Of a stretch of 54,122 bases of DNA, positions 44,323-53,253 are shown piece by piece. Where the stretch lies: positions 1-54,122 of the forward strand of contig NZ_FNYS01000020.1 of NCBI RefSeq assembly GCF_900109075.1, in the 5' to 3' direction. This stretch comes from Myroides marinus (GTDB lineage Bacteria; Bacteroidota; Bacteroidia; Flavobacteriales; Flavobacteriaceae). The stretch's first letter is position 1. Every line of letters starts with the position of its first letter. Position numbers and translations under genes: made by a program. The notes beneath the pieces were generated by a model. It was not told the DNA's origin, searched no databases, and worked only from the letters and a program-made list of their open reading frames with translations.

Positions 44323-44796
44323 ATGGAAGAGCAATATCAACAAATCTTAGTTAGATATTATAGTGATGTCTTAGAAGAAAATACTGTCGAGACTTTTTGG
44401 GGAAAGACAATAGATGAGGAAAAAGGATTATACCAAGTGGATAATATTCCTTTTTACGGTCCTGACTTTTCATGTGATGATATTGTATTTGCTGAATTTG
44501 ACTCTACAGAAGACTGTTTAACTTATCGCCATGTAGCTACTCCTTCTGGTAATACTACAGTACAAGTTATCGTCTTAAAAGACAAATACAACAGAGAAGA
44601 TCTATACAACGAAATACTTTACTCTGGTACAGAGATAGAAGTATGTAGTGACCAGTACTTCGTTATCAATGTTCCGAGTAAGACAGATTACAAAAACGTA
44701 TATGCAATCTTAGGAGCTTTAGAAGAAGAAAAAGTAATTGAGTTCGCAGAACCATTACTTTCTCCTAAACACAGTGCTGACTTAAGACAAAAATAA
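44323..44796 (+). CDS. DUF4265 domain protein
   Basis: A 157-residue cytoplasmic protein, acidic and without cysteine clusters. The core ETFWGKTIDEEKGLYQVDNI and PFYGPDFSCDDIVFAEFDS matches DUF4265, a Bacteroidota- and actinobacteria-widespread family of unknown function. I identify the family by its W-x-G-Y-x-(L/V)-x-N-I-P-F-Y pattern. The second half (GTEIEVCSDQYFVINVPSKT, with YAILGALEEEKVIEFAEP) looks like an alpha-beta sandwich. It is transcribed alone, from a TATCTTTG promoter to the shared terminator. Confidence 0.85.
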   Translation: MEEQYQQILVRYYSDVLEENTVETFWGKTIDEEKGLYQVDNIPFYGPDFSCDDIVFAEFDSTEDCLTYRHVATPSGNTTVQVIVLKDKYNREDLYNEILYSGTEIEVCSDQYFVINVPSKTDYKNVYAILGALEEEKVIEFAEPLLSPKHSADLRQK

Positions 44797-44828
44797 TCCG
44801 ATACTCAGGATAACTCTTATGTAACAAT

Positions 44829-44865
44829 ACAAAAATACCCGATTCAGTGAATCGGGTATTTTTGT
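44829..44865. terminator. Shared bidirectional terminator
   Basis: ACAAAAATACCCGATTC pairs perfectly (17 bp) with GAATCGGGTATTTTTGT across a 3-base loop, between the convergent DUF4265 and MBOAT genes. Confidence 0.93.
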
Positions 44866-44884
44866 ATATATACTTATCTATTCT

Positions 44885-46546
44885 TTAGAATTGGAAATAA
44901 ATAAATGGTTGTGGTCCTGCAGTTGCTGTAGCATATACAATCCAGAATACAAATCCTAACACAACAGCTTTAACAAACATAGGAGCTACATTAAACATCT
45001 GATTAGGAACCTCCATCCATGACTTAGGAATATAATGCCATACAAACCCAATACCGATTAACATAAAGGCATTCTTATACCCCATCGCTATAGTACTCCA
45101 TGCATTCCAGTCAAACTCTAATTGTCCGATATTATTGATAATATCTAGAGCTGTATCAAATGAATTTGCTCTAAAGAATATCCAACAAAACGTAACAAAG
45201 TTAAACGTCAAGAATATAGAGAATATACGCCATAAGAAATTAGGTTTTACACCTTTTGCTCTTGGGAATAACTCCATAATAATCTTGTGTATTGCTAAAG
45301 CGATACCGTGAAGTGCCCCCCAAACAATAAAACGCAAACTTGCACCATGCCATAACCCACCTAATAACATTGTCGTTAATAAGTTAAAGTTAGTGTACAT
45401 ATTCTTCTTCTTGTCCTTAGCTAAAAGGAAAGTAAGTCCAAATACAACAATAGATGCAATAGCTAATATCAATGGAATGATACTCTCATTCATATAATAA
45501 ACTCCCCACCCTACTATTCCTGCAAAGAATAATCCAGGGAAGAAGAATCCTCCGAAACTTCCTTTTCTATTTCCTCCTACTGAGATATATAAGAAATCCT
45601 TTAACCAAGTAGAAAGTGAGATATGCCATCTTCTCCAGAACTCTGTAATAGACTCTGACTGATAAGGTACATTAAAGTTAACTGGTAATCTATATCCCAT
45701 TAACAATGCAATACCAATAGCCATATCTGAATATCCCGAGAAATCACAGTATATCTGTATAGCATACCCATAAGAAGCCATTAGATTCTCAAAAGCTGTA
45801 TAACTATTAGGAGAATCAAACACACGATCTACAAAGTTTATAGAAATATAATCAGAGATTACAGCTTTCTTTAATACCCCTCCTATGATTAATAATAGTC
45901 CCTCATTTACATACTCTCTCGACACATATACATTCTTATATATCTGTGGCAAAAAGTCCTTAGCACGTACGATAGGCCCTGCTACTAACTGCGGGAAAAA
46001 CGAAATAAAGAACAGATAGTCTAAGAAATTCTTTGTCGGCTCTATTTCTTTACGATAAATCTCTATAATGTAACTTATAGACTGGAAGGTAAAGAATGAA
46101 ATACCTACAGGTAGAATAATATCATCTAAATGTAGCTTAGTATTAGCGAAGAAGTTAAAACCATCTAGAAAGAAGTTTGTATACTTAAAGTACCCTAACA
46201 ATCCTAAGTTAACAATAATACTAATCGTCAACAACAGTTTTTTCTTAGCTGTATTATGGGTGTGATTAATAATACTCGCAAAATAATAGTCCATCAGCGA
46301 TGATCCTATTAGAATGATAAAGTACATACCACTAGACTTGTAATAAAAGAACAATGAAAACAATGTCACATATAACAAGCGAACGTGAAATGTTTTTCTC
46401 ATCAAGATATAGAAGAGATAAAACACTATAAAGATTCCTAAGAACGCAGCCGAATTAAATAATAACGGCTCTTTAGGATTAAAAGTAAACCAGCTGATAA
46501 CTTGTTCAGCTGTTATACTTGGTATTTCGATATTTAATAGACTCAT
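44885..46546 (-). CDS. MBOAT-family O-acyltransferase (AlgI-like)
   Basis: A 553-residue multipass protein with about ten to twelve helices. Signature segments are FQSISYIIEIYRKEIEPTKN near 150 and EFWRRWHISLSTWLKDFLYI near 305. The catalytic-histidine stretch LGGLWHGASLRFIVWGALHG near 395 is also present. The AlgI/PatA group moves an acyl (usually acetyl) group across the membrane onto a cell-surface or peptidoglycan polymer. It is the last gene of an operon with two SGNH hydrolases that may finish the transfer, as AlgJ/AlgX or PatB do. The polymer is unknown. Confidence 0.93.
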   Translation of the reverse strand: MSLLNIEIPSITAEQVISWFTFNPKEPLLFNSAAFLGIFIVFYLFYILMRKTFHVRLLYVTLFSLFFYYKSSGMYFIILIGSSLMDYYFASIINHTHNTAKKKLLLTISIIVNLGLLGYFKYTNFFLDGFNFFANTKLHLDDIILPVGISFFTFQSISYIIEIYRKEIEPTKNFLDYLFFISFFPQLVAGPIVRAKDFLPQIYKNVYVSREYVNEGLLLIIGGVLKKAVISDYISINFVDRVFDSPNSYTAFENLMASYGYAIQIYCDFSGYSDMAIGIALLMGYRLPVNFNVPYQSESITEFWRRWHISLSTWLKDFLYISVGGNRKGSFGGFFFPGLFFAGIVGWGVYYMNESIIPLILAIASIVVFGLTFLLAKDKKKNMYTNFNLLTTMLLGGLWHGASLRFIVWGALHGIALAIHKIIMELFPRAKGVKPNFLWRIFSIFLTFNFVTFCWIFFRANSFDTALDIINNIGQLEFDWNAWSTIAMGYKNAFMLIGIGFVWHYIPKSWMEVPNQMFNVAPMFVKAVVLGFVFWIVYATATAGPQPFIYFQF

Positions 46547-46559
46547 TTAAATAAGAAGA

Positions 46560-47984
46560 CTATTGTTTAACAAATTGGTTATAAGCCTCTAAAAGAGCTT
46601 CATAAAACAGGTCTCCTGTATATTCATACCCTTTTACAGTATAGTGTACTAAATCCTTTGATAGTAAACCGTTCTCTCTCAATGAAGAAAGTCCTAACGT
46701 TCCTCCTAGGTTATAATATAAATCCCATATAGCATACTTACCACTGATACCGTTAATGATTAACTCATTAGACAACTCAGCCGCTACAGTATTCGGGTTC
46801 TCTTTAGAAAAATAAGATGGTGGTGGTGTAGTTAATAATACACTCGCATTAGGAGCTACCCTTTTCACCTTAGCCAAAAAAGCATTCACTTGAGCCTGAA
46901 AGTCTTTAGCATTCATTCTATCAAAAGACTCATTAGTCCCCATAGACACGATTACTAAATCTGCTTCTAATCCTTTTAACTGTCTAAAGAACAAGTCGTA
47001 TTTTGTATAGTCAGAGAACCTAGCACCGTTTACCCCTATCGTATGATATAAGATACCTGGTTTATCATTCTCTAATACTACCCCATTCAAATCGTATGCC
47101 TCAGCCTGTTTATTTGAATAGAAATAAATACGATCTAACTCCTCTCCTAGTTCAAAAGTATAAAATACATCATTCTTCTCTCCTGAAAGTTCATTAAACA
47201 TTTCTGTACCAACTGCCACTGCTGAAGACACCTTTTGGTTACTAGGAATATTTAATTTCTTTCCTGGGTGTATAGTCGTACTTTTCATATTGTTAGCCTT
47301 CTTGATTTCTCCTACTGTAGTACCGTATTTATTAGCGATACCAGTCAGAGACTCTCCTTTTTTGATTTGATGTGAAATCTTTTTAGGAGCACTAGACTCT
47401 AAGAACACTTTTCTGCTTGACGTCCCTACATTAAAGTCCTTAGTATTAGAAGGCGTAAACACTTTCATGCGCGAAAAGCCATAACTAGCATCGCGTACAC
47501 TAAGCTCTATTACAGCATTCTTATCTACAGTAGATAAGGCTATACCACTCAGTCCAACATTAGCGTCTTTAACAGGAAATATATTCCTATAACTACTCCA
47601 TTCAGCATTAGATGAATATCTAACTAGAGCATTACCATTAGTCTTTGCTAATTTATAAGGAAAGGCAAACCCTAATCCTCCATTACCAAACTTATCTTGT
47701 AACAAGACTCTCATTCGCCCACTAAAAAAATCAGCTTGAATATGGGAGTCTCCTATATGAACTATATTGATCTTTCCTTTCTTTGATTTAGTTACTTGTT
47801 GTATCTTATCAAAGAAACCTTTTAATTGTTCTGTATAATAGATCTTATTTCCTATTATTTCTTTATTCACTAATCCACTATCATCAGCTTCATAATTACC
47901 CGATCCTCCATAGTTGGTTTGACCAAAAGAATTAATATGAAATAAAACACCTACAACAAAAACAGCAATTTTACTCCTTTTCAT
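46560..47984 (-). CDS. Exported SGNH hydrolase with an inserted LysM domain
   Basis: The 474 residues have a signal peptide (about 1-21) and an SGNH/GDSL-type esterase fold. Block I is VHIGDSHIQADFF (78-81 GDSH), block III is SMGTNESFDR (about 349-353), and block V is KDLVHYTVKG (D444, H447). Between the first two lies a LysM domain (about 203-247, HQIKKGESLTGIANKYGTTV, closing IHPGKKLNIP), flanked by a beta-sandwich region. LysM binds peptidoglycan or chitin-like glycans. The combination suggests an acetyl-transfer or deacetylation enzyme working on the cell wall with the neighbouring MBOAT protein. It overlaps the upstream SGNH gene by 14 bases. Confidence 0.85.
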   Translation of the reverse strand: MKRSKIAVFVVGVLFHINSFGQTNYGGSGNYEADDSGLVNKEIIGNKIYYTEQLKGFFDKIQQVTKSKKGKINIVHIGDSHIQADFFSGRMRVLLQDKFGNGGLGFAFPYKLAKTNGNALVRYSSNAEWSSYRNIFPVKDANVGLSGIALSTVDKNAVIELSVRDASYGFSRMKVFTPSNTKDFNVGTSSRKVFLESSAPKKISHQIKKGESLTGIANKYGTTVGEIKKANNMKSTTIHPGKKLNIPSNQKVSSAVAVGTEMFNELSGEKNDVFYTFELGEELDRIYFYSNKQAEAYDLNGVVLENDKPGILYHTIGVNGARFSDYTKYDLFFRQLKGLEADLVIVSMGTNESFDRMNAKDFQAQVNAFLAKVKRVAPNASVLLTTPPPSYFSKENPNTVAAELSNELIINGISGKYAIWDLYYNLGGTLGLSSLRENGLLSKDLVHYTVKGYEYTGDLFYEALLEAYNQFVKQ

Positions 47985-49467
47985 TTTCTATTTTTTGTTT
48001 AGCACTTTCTCCTACAGTACTATTATTAGCACGCTGTACAGAGTCAGTTCTATTAGCAGGTCTTACACTCCCACCTTTTTTCTTTTTATATTCTGTATAC
48101 CCTTCCTCTAATCTAGCGAACACTTTTTCAGCAATTACAGTAGCTCCCTTATGATTAAAGTGTGTATAATCTTTATTTGCCTTACCTTCTTCTACCCATT
48201 TCACCATAGATCCGTTACCTCCCATATCATCATACAGGTTAAAGAATCCAGCATGTGACTCGATAGCATACTTACGTTGAGCTTTTACTAATGGTACTAC
48301 AGCCTTATCTGTCTGCATCACTCCATCCACTTTAGATGATTTATCAGCAGCAGAGATAATCAATATATTAGCATTAGGAAAACATTGTTTTAAATGTTGC
48401 ACTACAGCACCCATTTTCTTTGTATACCATGAGTAATCTAATGTACCATAGTTTAATACGTTAGCTCCATAATGTAGAACAATCAAACTATAATCTAGAT
48501 TATTCTGATACTTCTGCATTAAGCTAGTTTTAAACAATGAAAGCGGAAGCCCTGAGTTACCTCTACTAGAGAAGTTATCCACCTGTACACCTCCTACTCC
48601 ACTAAAGTCAAACCCATAAATAGGAATAGAATCAGCATGTTTAAAAGTTACCTTAATATCTTTTACACTACCTTCAGCTAATTTCAACTTATTCAGTTCT
48701 GAGTTTATATTTAGCTTTCTAACGATAGTATCTTTATTAGTTATAACTACTACTTCTCCACGTTTATTATTAGAACTACCATAATAAAGTGTTGGATTAT
48801 ATAGCATTGTCATATTCTGCATCTTACCACCAGAATAGCTAACCCAGCTTTGTTTGATTGTATCTTTAACGAAGTATACCTGTCCAGATACACCAAATGG
48901 TTTCTGTGGTTTCTTTACATTTAAGTAAGATAGCATCTTAAAGTTGTTAGAGTACTTATGGATTACAGACTGTCTAGACTGAGCAGACTCAGACATTACA
49001 GGCACATATCCCACTCCCATACCACCGTATTTACCTTGATACTTCTTACGTAAATCTTGTACAATTAAATCTCCATCAGTCATAGAGTCTCCATAGTACG
49101 CGATACGTACACGTCCACCTTTTTGTTGTTCTAGAGCATATAATCTAGCAAAGAAATTCTCTAGATATACCATTCCTTTAAAGGATTCAGAGTCTTCAGT
49201 ACTCAATACAGCAGACTCAGGCACCACGATTACTCTATCATCGCCTTCCCCTATAGTCTTCTCTATAATTGTATCCTTAGTAACTTCAGCAGTACCTCCT
49301 TGACCTATTGCTTCTAGCATTAGGCTATCCACTACTATATTACCAGTAGTTATAGCTTCTTCACTAAATAACTTCTCTGGTAAATTCCCTTTAAAGAACA
49401 AAAAAAAGCCACTCGCCATTACTATAATGGCAAGTGACTGGTATATATATGATTTCTCTACTTTCAC
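47971..49467 (-). CDS. Membrane-anchored SGNH/GDSL hydrolase
   Basis: The 498 residues have one N-terminal helix (about 7-27, YIYQSLAIIVMASGFFLFF) and a long acidic linker. A periplasmic esterase fold follows, with block I YYGDSMTDGD (about 126-133), block III LHYGANVLNY (334-336) and the catalytic pair DYTHFNHKG (D433, H436). The C-terminus is charged (KKKGGSVRP). The protein resembles the SGNH partner of MBOAT acyltransferases. It starts 17 bases after argS and is followed by a second SGNH gene with a LysM insertion. Confidence 0.87.
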   Translation of the reverse strand: MKVEKSYIYQSLAIIVMASGFFLFFKGNLPEKLFSEEAITTGNIVVDSLMLEAIGQGGTAEVTKDTIIEKTIGEGDDRVIVVPESAVLSTEDSESFKGMVYLENFFARLYALEQQKGGRVRIAYYGDSMTDGDLIVQDLRKKYQGKYGGMGVGYVPVMSESAQSRQSVIHKYSNNFKMLSYLNVKKPQKPFGVSGQVYFVKDTIKQSWVSYSGGKMQNMTMLYNPTLYYGSSNNKRGEVVVITNKDTIVRKLNINSELNKLKLAEGSVKDIKVTFKHADSIPIYGFDFSGVGGVQVDNFSSRGNSGLPLSLFKTSLMQKYQNNLDYSLIVLHYGANVLNYGTLDYSWYTKKMGAVVQHLKQCFPNANILIISAADKSSKVDGVMQTDKAVVPLVKAQRKYAIESHAGFFNLYDDMGGNGSMVKWVEEGKANKDYTHFNHKGATVIAEKVFARLEEGYTEYKKKKGGSVRPANRTDSVQRANNSTVGESAKQKIENEKE

Positions 49468-49483
49468 AAAAAATACTAATAGA

Positions 49484-51262
49484 TTACATTCGGTCTGGTA
49501 CAGCTATCCCTAATAAAGAGAAAGCATCCTTAATCACCATACCTACTTTTTCTGACAATTGTACTCTAAACGCTCTCAATACTGTATCTTCTTCTCCTAA
49601 GATAGATACCGTTTGGTAGAACGAGTTATATTCTCTTACTAATTCGTATACATAGTTAGCCACTAAAGCTGGGCTATGCGTACGTGCAGCATCCTGAATC
49701 ACTACAGGGAACTCCTCTAGTAATTTTAATAATTCTTTTTCTTTAGGATCTAAAGTAATGCCTTTTACCTCAGCTGTATAATCAAAATCGGCTTTTCTTA
49801 AGATTGATTGAATACGAGCATAAGTATATTGGATAAACGGTCCTGTATTACCTGCGAAATCAACTGATTCTTTAGGGTTAAACATCATTCCTTTACGAGG
49901 ATCTACCTTAAGCATAAAGTACTTAAGAGCTCCTAATCCTATAGTAGTAAATAACTGAGAACGCTCCTCTTCAGAGTATCCTTCTAGTTTACCTAATTCC
50001 TCAGATATAGACTTAGCTGTATCTGTCATCTCTTGCATTAAGTCATCTGCATCTACTACAGTTCCTTCTCTACTCTTCATTTTTCCAGAAGGAAGTTCTA
50101 CCATACCATAAGATAAGTGGTATAAACTCTCTGCCCAGTCAAAACCAAGACGTTTAAGAATTAAGAATAATACTTTAAAGTGATAGTCCTGCTCATTACC
50201 TACTGTATATACCATACCACCAACATCGCCGAAATCATTCACACGTTGTATAGCTGTACCGATATCTTGAGTCATATATACAGAAGTACCATCTCCACGA
50301 AGTACTAATTTCTCGTCTAATCCTTCTTCTGTAAGATCAATCCACACAGAGTTATCCTCTTTTTTAAAGAATACACCTTGTGCTAATCCTTGTTCTACTA
50401 CATCTTTACCTAATAAATAAGTATTGCTCTCATAGTACACTTTATCAAAGTCTACCCCTAAGTTTTTATAAGATACCGCAAAACCATCATATACCCATTG
50501 GTTCATCGTCTTCCATAGCTCGATTACCTCTGGTTTATTGTGTTCCCAATCAACAAGCATTTGCTTCGCTTCTTTGATAATTGGAGCCTCTTTCTTCGCT
50601 TCGTCTTCCGTCATACCTTGCTCCATCAATTCTTTGATTTGGCTTTTGTATTCTACGTCAAACTTCACATAGTAGTTTCCTACCAATTTATCTCCTTTAA
50701 GCCCTGTAGACTCAGGAGTTTCTCCATTACTATACTTCTGCCAAGCTAACATTGACTTACAGATATGGATACCTCTATCATTGATGATTTGTGTCTTGTA
50801 AACTTTTTTTCCAGAAGCCTTTAAAATTTCAGCTACAGAATATCCCAATAAGTTATTTCTAACGTGTCCTAAGTGAAGAGGTTTATTCGTATTAGGAGAA
50901 GAGTATTCTACTAACACTGCTTTATCACCAGGTGTAGGTGTTACATATCCGAAGTGTTCTTCACCGCGTATTGCACTAAAGAAATCGATATAATAACTAT
51001 CTGAAACTACTAGATTTAAAAAACCCTTTACTACATTAAACCGTTCTATTACAGATGTATTCTCTACTAAGTACTCACCTATTTTAGTTCCAATTTCTAC
51101 CGGGTTTCCTTTTATTTGTCTTAAAAAAGGAAAGATAACTACAGTAATATCACCCTCAAACTCTTTTCTTGTCGCCTGATACTCAACTTTCTCTACGGTA
51201 GCACCGTATAATTGTTGAATCGCCATCTCTATCTGCGGAGTTAAAATCTGATTTAATGTCAT
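49484..51262 (-). CDS. argS: Arginyl-tRNA synthetase
   Basis: Charges tRNA-Arg with arginine in the cytoplasm. The 592 residues match the class I enzyme. They comprise an N-terminal Add-1 domain (1-110), the HIGH-like site PNTNKPLHLGHVRNN near 131, and a catalytic Rossmann fold with GMVELPSGKMKSREGT (the KMSKS-like loop) near 395. The C-terminal anticodon-binding domain (about 460-592) ends DAFSLLGIAVPDRM, the common ArgS terminus. It heads the argS-SGNH-SGNH-MBOAT operon, which is an unusual partner set for an essential synthetase, perhaps only because it shares a promoter. Confidence 0.97.
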   Translation of the reverse strand: MTLNQILTPQIEMAIQQLYGATVEKVEYQATRKEFEGDITVVIFPFLRQIKGNPVEIGTKIGEYLVENTSVIERFNVVKGFLNLVVSDSYYIDFFSAIRGEEHFGYVTPTPGDKAVLVEYSSPNTNKPLHLGHVRNNLLGYSVAEILKASGKKVYKTQIINDRGIHICKSMLAWQKYSNGETPESTGLKGDKLVGNYYVKFDVEYKSQIKELMEQGMTEDEAKKEAPIIKEAKQMLVDWEHNKPEVIELWKTMNQWVYDGFAVSYKNLGVDFDKVYYESNTYLLGKDVVEQGLAQGVFFKKEDNSVWIDLTEEGLDEKLVLRGDGTSVYMTQDIGTAIQRVNDFGDVGGMVYTVGNEQDYHFKVLFLILKRLGFDWAESLYHLSYGMVELPSGKMKSREGTVVDADDLMQEMTDTAKSISEELGKLEGYSEEERSQLFTTIGLGALKYFMLKVDPRKGMMFNPKESVDFAGNTGPFIQYTYARIQSILRKADFDYTAEVKGITLDPKEKELLKLLEEFPVVIQDAARTHSPALVANYVYELVREYNSFYQTVSILGEEDTVLRAFRVQLSEKVGMVIKDAFSLLGIAVPDRM

Positions 51263-51285
51263 TTTGATTATTTTTATTAAAGAAG

Positions 51286-51314
51286 CAAAGATAATTTATA
51301 TTTCGTCATTTCAA
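51286..51314 (-). promoter_or_regulatory. Promoter of the argS-MBOAT operon
   Basis: Minus-strand TATCTTTG (51286-51293), with TTG (51312-51314) 18 bases upstream. The leader is about 16 bases. I see nothing else in the AT-rich spacer 51294-51555. Confidence 0.7.
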
Positions 51315-51555
51315 GAAGTCTATACAAGGAATTTAAACATTTCATTTAGAATTAATTTAACTTCATTCAAAATATTTAACTATCTAAAATACAAAAACAT
51401 AACCACATAAACAAACCTACCCTTTCTAGCAAAACAGGTAAATAACTGTTAAAATACAAAGAACAACACACTAAAAATCGTCTTACTGTTTTAAAAAATA
51501 ATCGTACAATAATTATATCTAATCATCCATATTCTCTAAATAAACATAAAAAGGT

Positions 51556-52779
51556 CTATTCAAAATCATAATATCCCCTCCACACATATTCATAACTTTT
51601 TAAATTAGGATATCCATAGAAATCTTGTCGTTGATTATGAATATTATTTGCCTTGATAACACGATCAAAATCGGAAGACATAATAAATACTTTTATATCA
51701 GACAAATCTCTCTTATTTAGGTAAAACCAAAGCTCATCTATATTTCCTTTTGCTTTTTTTCCATTAACAAGAGATATAATTTGTTCTTTTCTCACTTCTT
51801 CTATTTTATTAGAAGTATTATCGATCATAAGTGTAACCACTTTATCATTACTATACCACTTCACTGCTAATATATCAGCTAGACCACGTAAACTTCCATC
51901 ACTCTTTTTCTCAGGAAGTCCAAAAACAGACATCTCTAGATTGCTATTTTTTTCCTTAAGGTTATTCAGCAAATCTTTGATAATTGATTTCTTCATTTCT
52001 TTCTGTTCAAGCATAATTCCCAATGTATTCATCTCTTCATCAACATATACATCAAAACTATAAAACTTAAATTCATCTATATTAGCAACTGTTTTACCAA
52101 TAAGATCACTATTTTTTATTACAAACTTTTTGAAATTATATGTAGTATCTCTGAATATCCTCAAATCTTCTGGTCTATAATCTATTTCCATACGATCATC
52201 TTCATCACTAGCTACATTAAGCAATTTATTCATTGCTGACATACTCTCATATTCTTTTAAATACGCTGGGCGTTTTTGTTTATAGTCTAATGAAGACAAA
52301 TCCATCGTAGTAAAACTATTCTTCACTTCCTCTTGTTTGGCAAATAATTTATTAACTCCTTTATCATACTCTTCTTTAGATATATATAAATATTTAAAAA
52401 CAAATTCTTTAGTAGGCTGAGACGTTCCAGCATAATGAAAAGTTATCTCAAGTGTATCTTTCTTTAAATCTATTTTATAAATACTATCTAATAAAGACCT
52501 CCCATCATCATATGTGGCTCCTGTAAAAGTCTTAAAACTTTCTATTGGTTCTCTATGCTCTATAGGAAAATCAGTTATCACTTCTCCGTTTTCGATTCTT
52601 AAATAAGGTACAGTCTCTCCTATAAATTCCATATACCCCAAAGTCATCCCCCACATAAGAGTCTTATCCACTTTACTAAAAGATACAGCTTTATAATACC
52701 CATCTTTAGGAGGTGTAGTACATCCTAATAAACACAACAACCCTAATCCTATTACGATAACACTTTTAAATACCTTCAT
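51556..52779 (-). CDS. Uncharacterised lipoprotein
   Basis: The 407 residues start with a lipoprotein signal (MKVFKSVIVIGLGLLCLLGC, Cys20). A TTG-started extension to 52842 would add 21 polar residues ahead of the signal and is therefore rejected. The body has no recognised domain. It contains YYKAVSFSKVDKTLMWGMTL, several stretches of K, D and E and two mixed alpha-beta halves. The family of substrate-sensing lipoproteins comes to mind, but this is only a guess. It lies 63 bases after the small exported protein gene and is probably cotranscribed with it. Confidence 0.72.
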   Translation of the reverse strand: MKVFKSVIVIGLGLLCLLGCTTPPKDGYYKAVSFSKVDKTLMWGMTLGYMEFIGETVPYLRIENGEVITDFPIEHREPIESFKTFTGATYDDGRSLLDSIYKIDLKKDTLEITFHYAGTSQPTKEFVFKYLYISKEEYDKGVNKLFAKQEEVKNSFTTMDLSSLDYKQKRPAYLKEYESMSAMNKLLNVASDEDDRMEIDYRPEDLRIFRDTTYNFKKFVIKNSDLIGKTVANIDEFKFYSFDVYVDEEMNTLGIMLEQKEMKKSIIKDLLNNLKEKNSNLEMSVFGLPEKKSDGSLRGLADILAVKWYSNDKVVTLMIDNTSNKIEEVRKEQIISLVNGKKAKGNIDELWFYLNKRDLSDIKVFIMSSDFDRVIKANNIHNQRQDFYGYPNLKSYEYVWRGYYDFE

Positions 52780-52842
52780 AACAAAATAACATATCTTACT
52801 AAACTTATTTATCTTAAAATCACTAAATCTTATAAACAACAA

Positions 52843-53253
52843 TTAATTAGACAATAACCCAAATAACAGATCCACAAAAAGGTTCTCTAAAAAAGTAAAA
52901 TCATCACGCCAAGCTCTAGTAGTCTCTTCCTTCTTAGAATACTCAGAAACATCTATAACAACTCCTCCATTAAAAACTATATTACTATTTAAATGGCGAT
53001 ACTTATTTCGCATCAACTCTCTTATATCATCTGACTCTTCATATTTCTTAGATACAACAGGAACGTACTTCGTTTTAAAATTAGCAAAAAATCTCACTTC
53101 CACATCTTCTAAATACGCTTTAGGATTTCCATTTAGATACACTACTGATGCAGAACTAGCAAAGTGACTAGTCCCATTAATAGTCTGCCCATATCCTCTA
53201 GGCATAGCAAACATCCCGATAAATACAAGTATCACTAAGTAAAACCTTCTCAT
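52843..53253 (-). CDS. Small exported protein of unknown function
   Basis: The 136 residues have a clear type I signal peptide (MRRFYLVILVFIGMFAMPRG, cleavage near YGQ-T). A charged periplasmic domain with many K, R, E and D follows, including ESDDIRELMRNKYRHLNSN, and a hydrophobic ending (TFLENLFVDLLFGLLSN). No known domain. It is the first of two genes with exported products; the spacer to the next ATG is 63 bases. No close TAnnTTTG promoter was found. Confidence 0.75.
   Translation of the reverse strand: MRRFYLVILVFIGMFAMPRGYGQTINGTSHFASSASVVYLNGNPKAYLEDVEVRFFANFKTKYVPVVSKKYEESDDIRELMRNKYRHLNSNIVFNGGVVIDVSEYSKKEETTRAWRDDFTFLENLFVDLLFGLLSN

Noticed and set aside
52780..52842. TTG-started extension of the 407-residue lipoprotein
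   Set aside because: It would bury the lipoprotein signal peptide 21 residues inside the protein.
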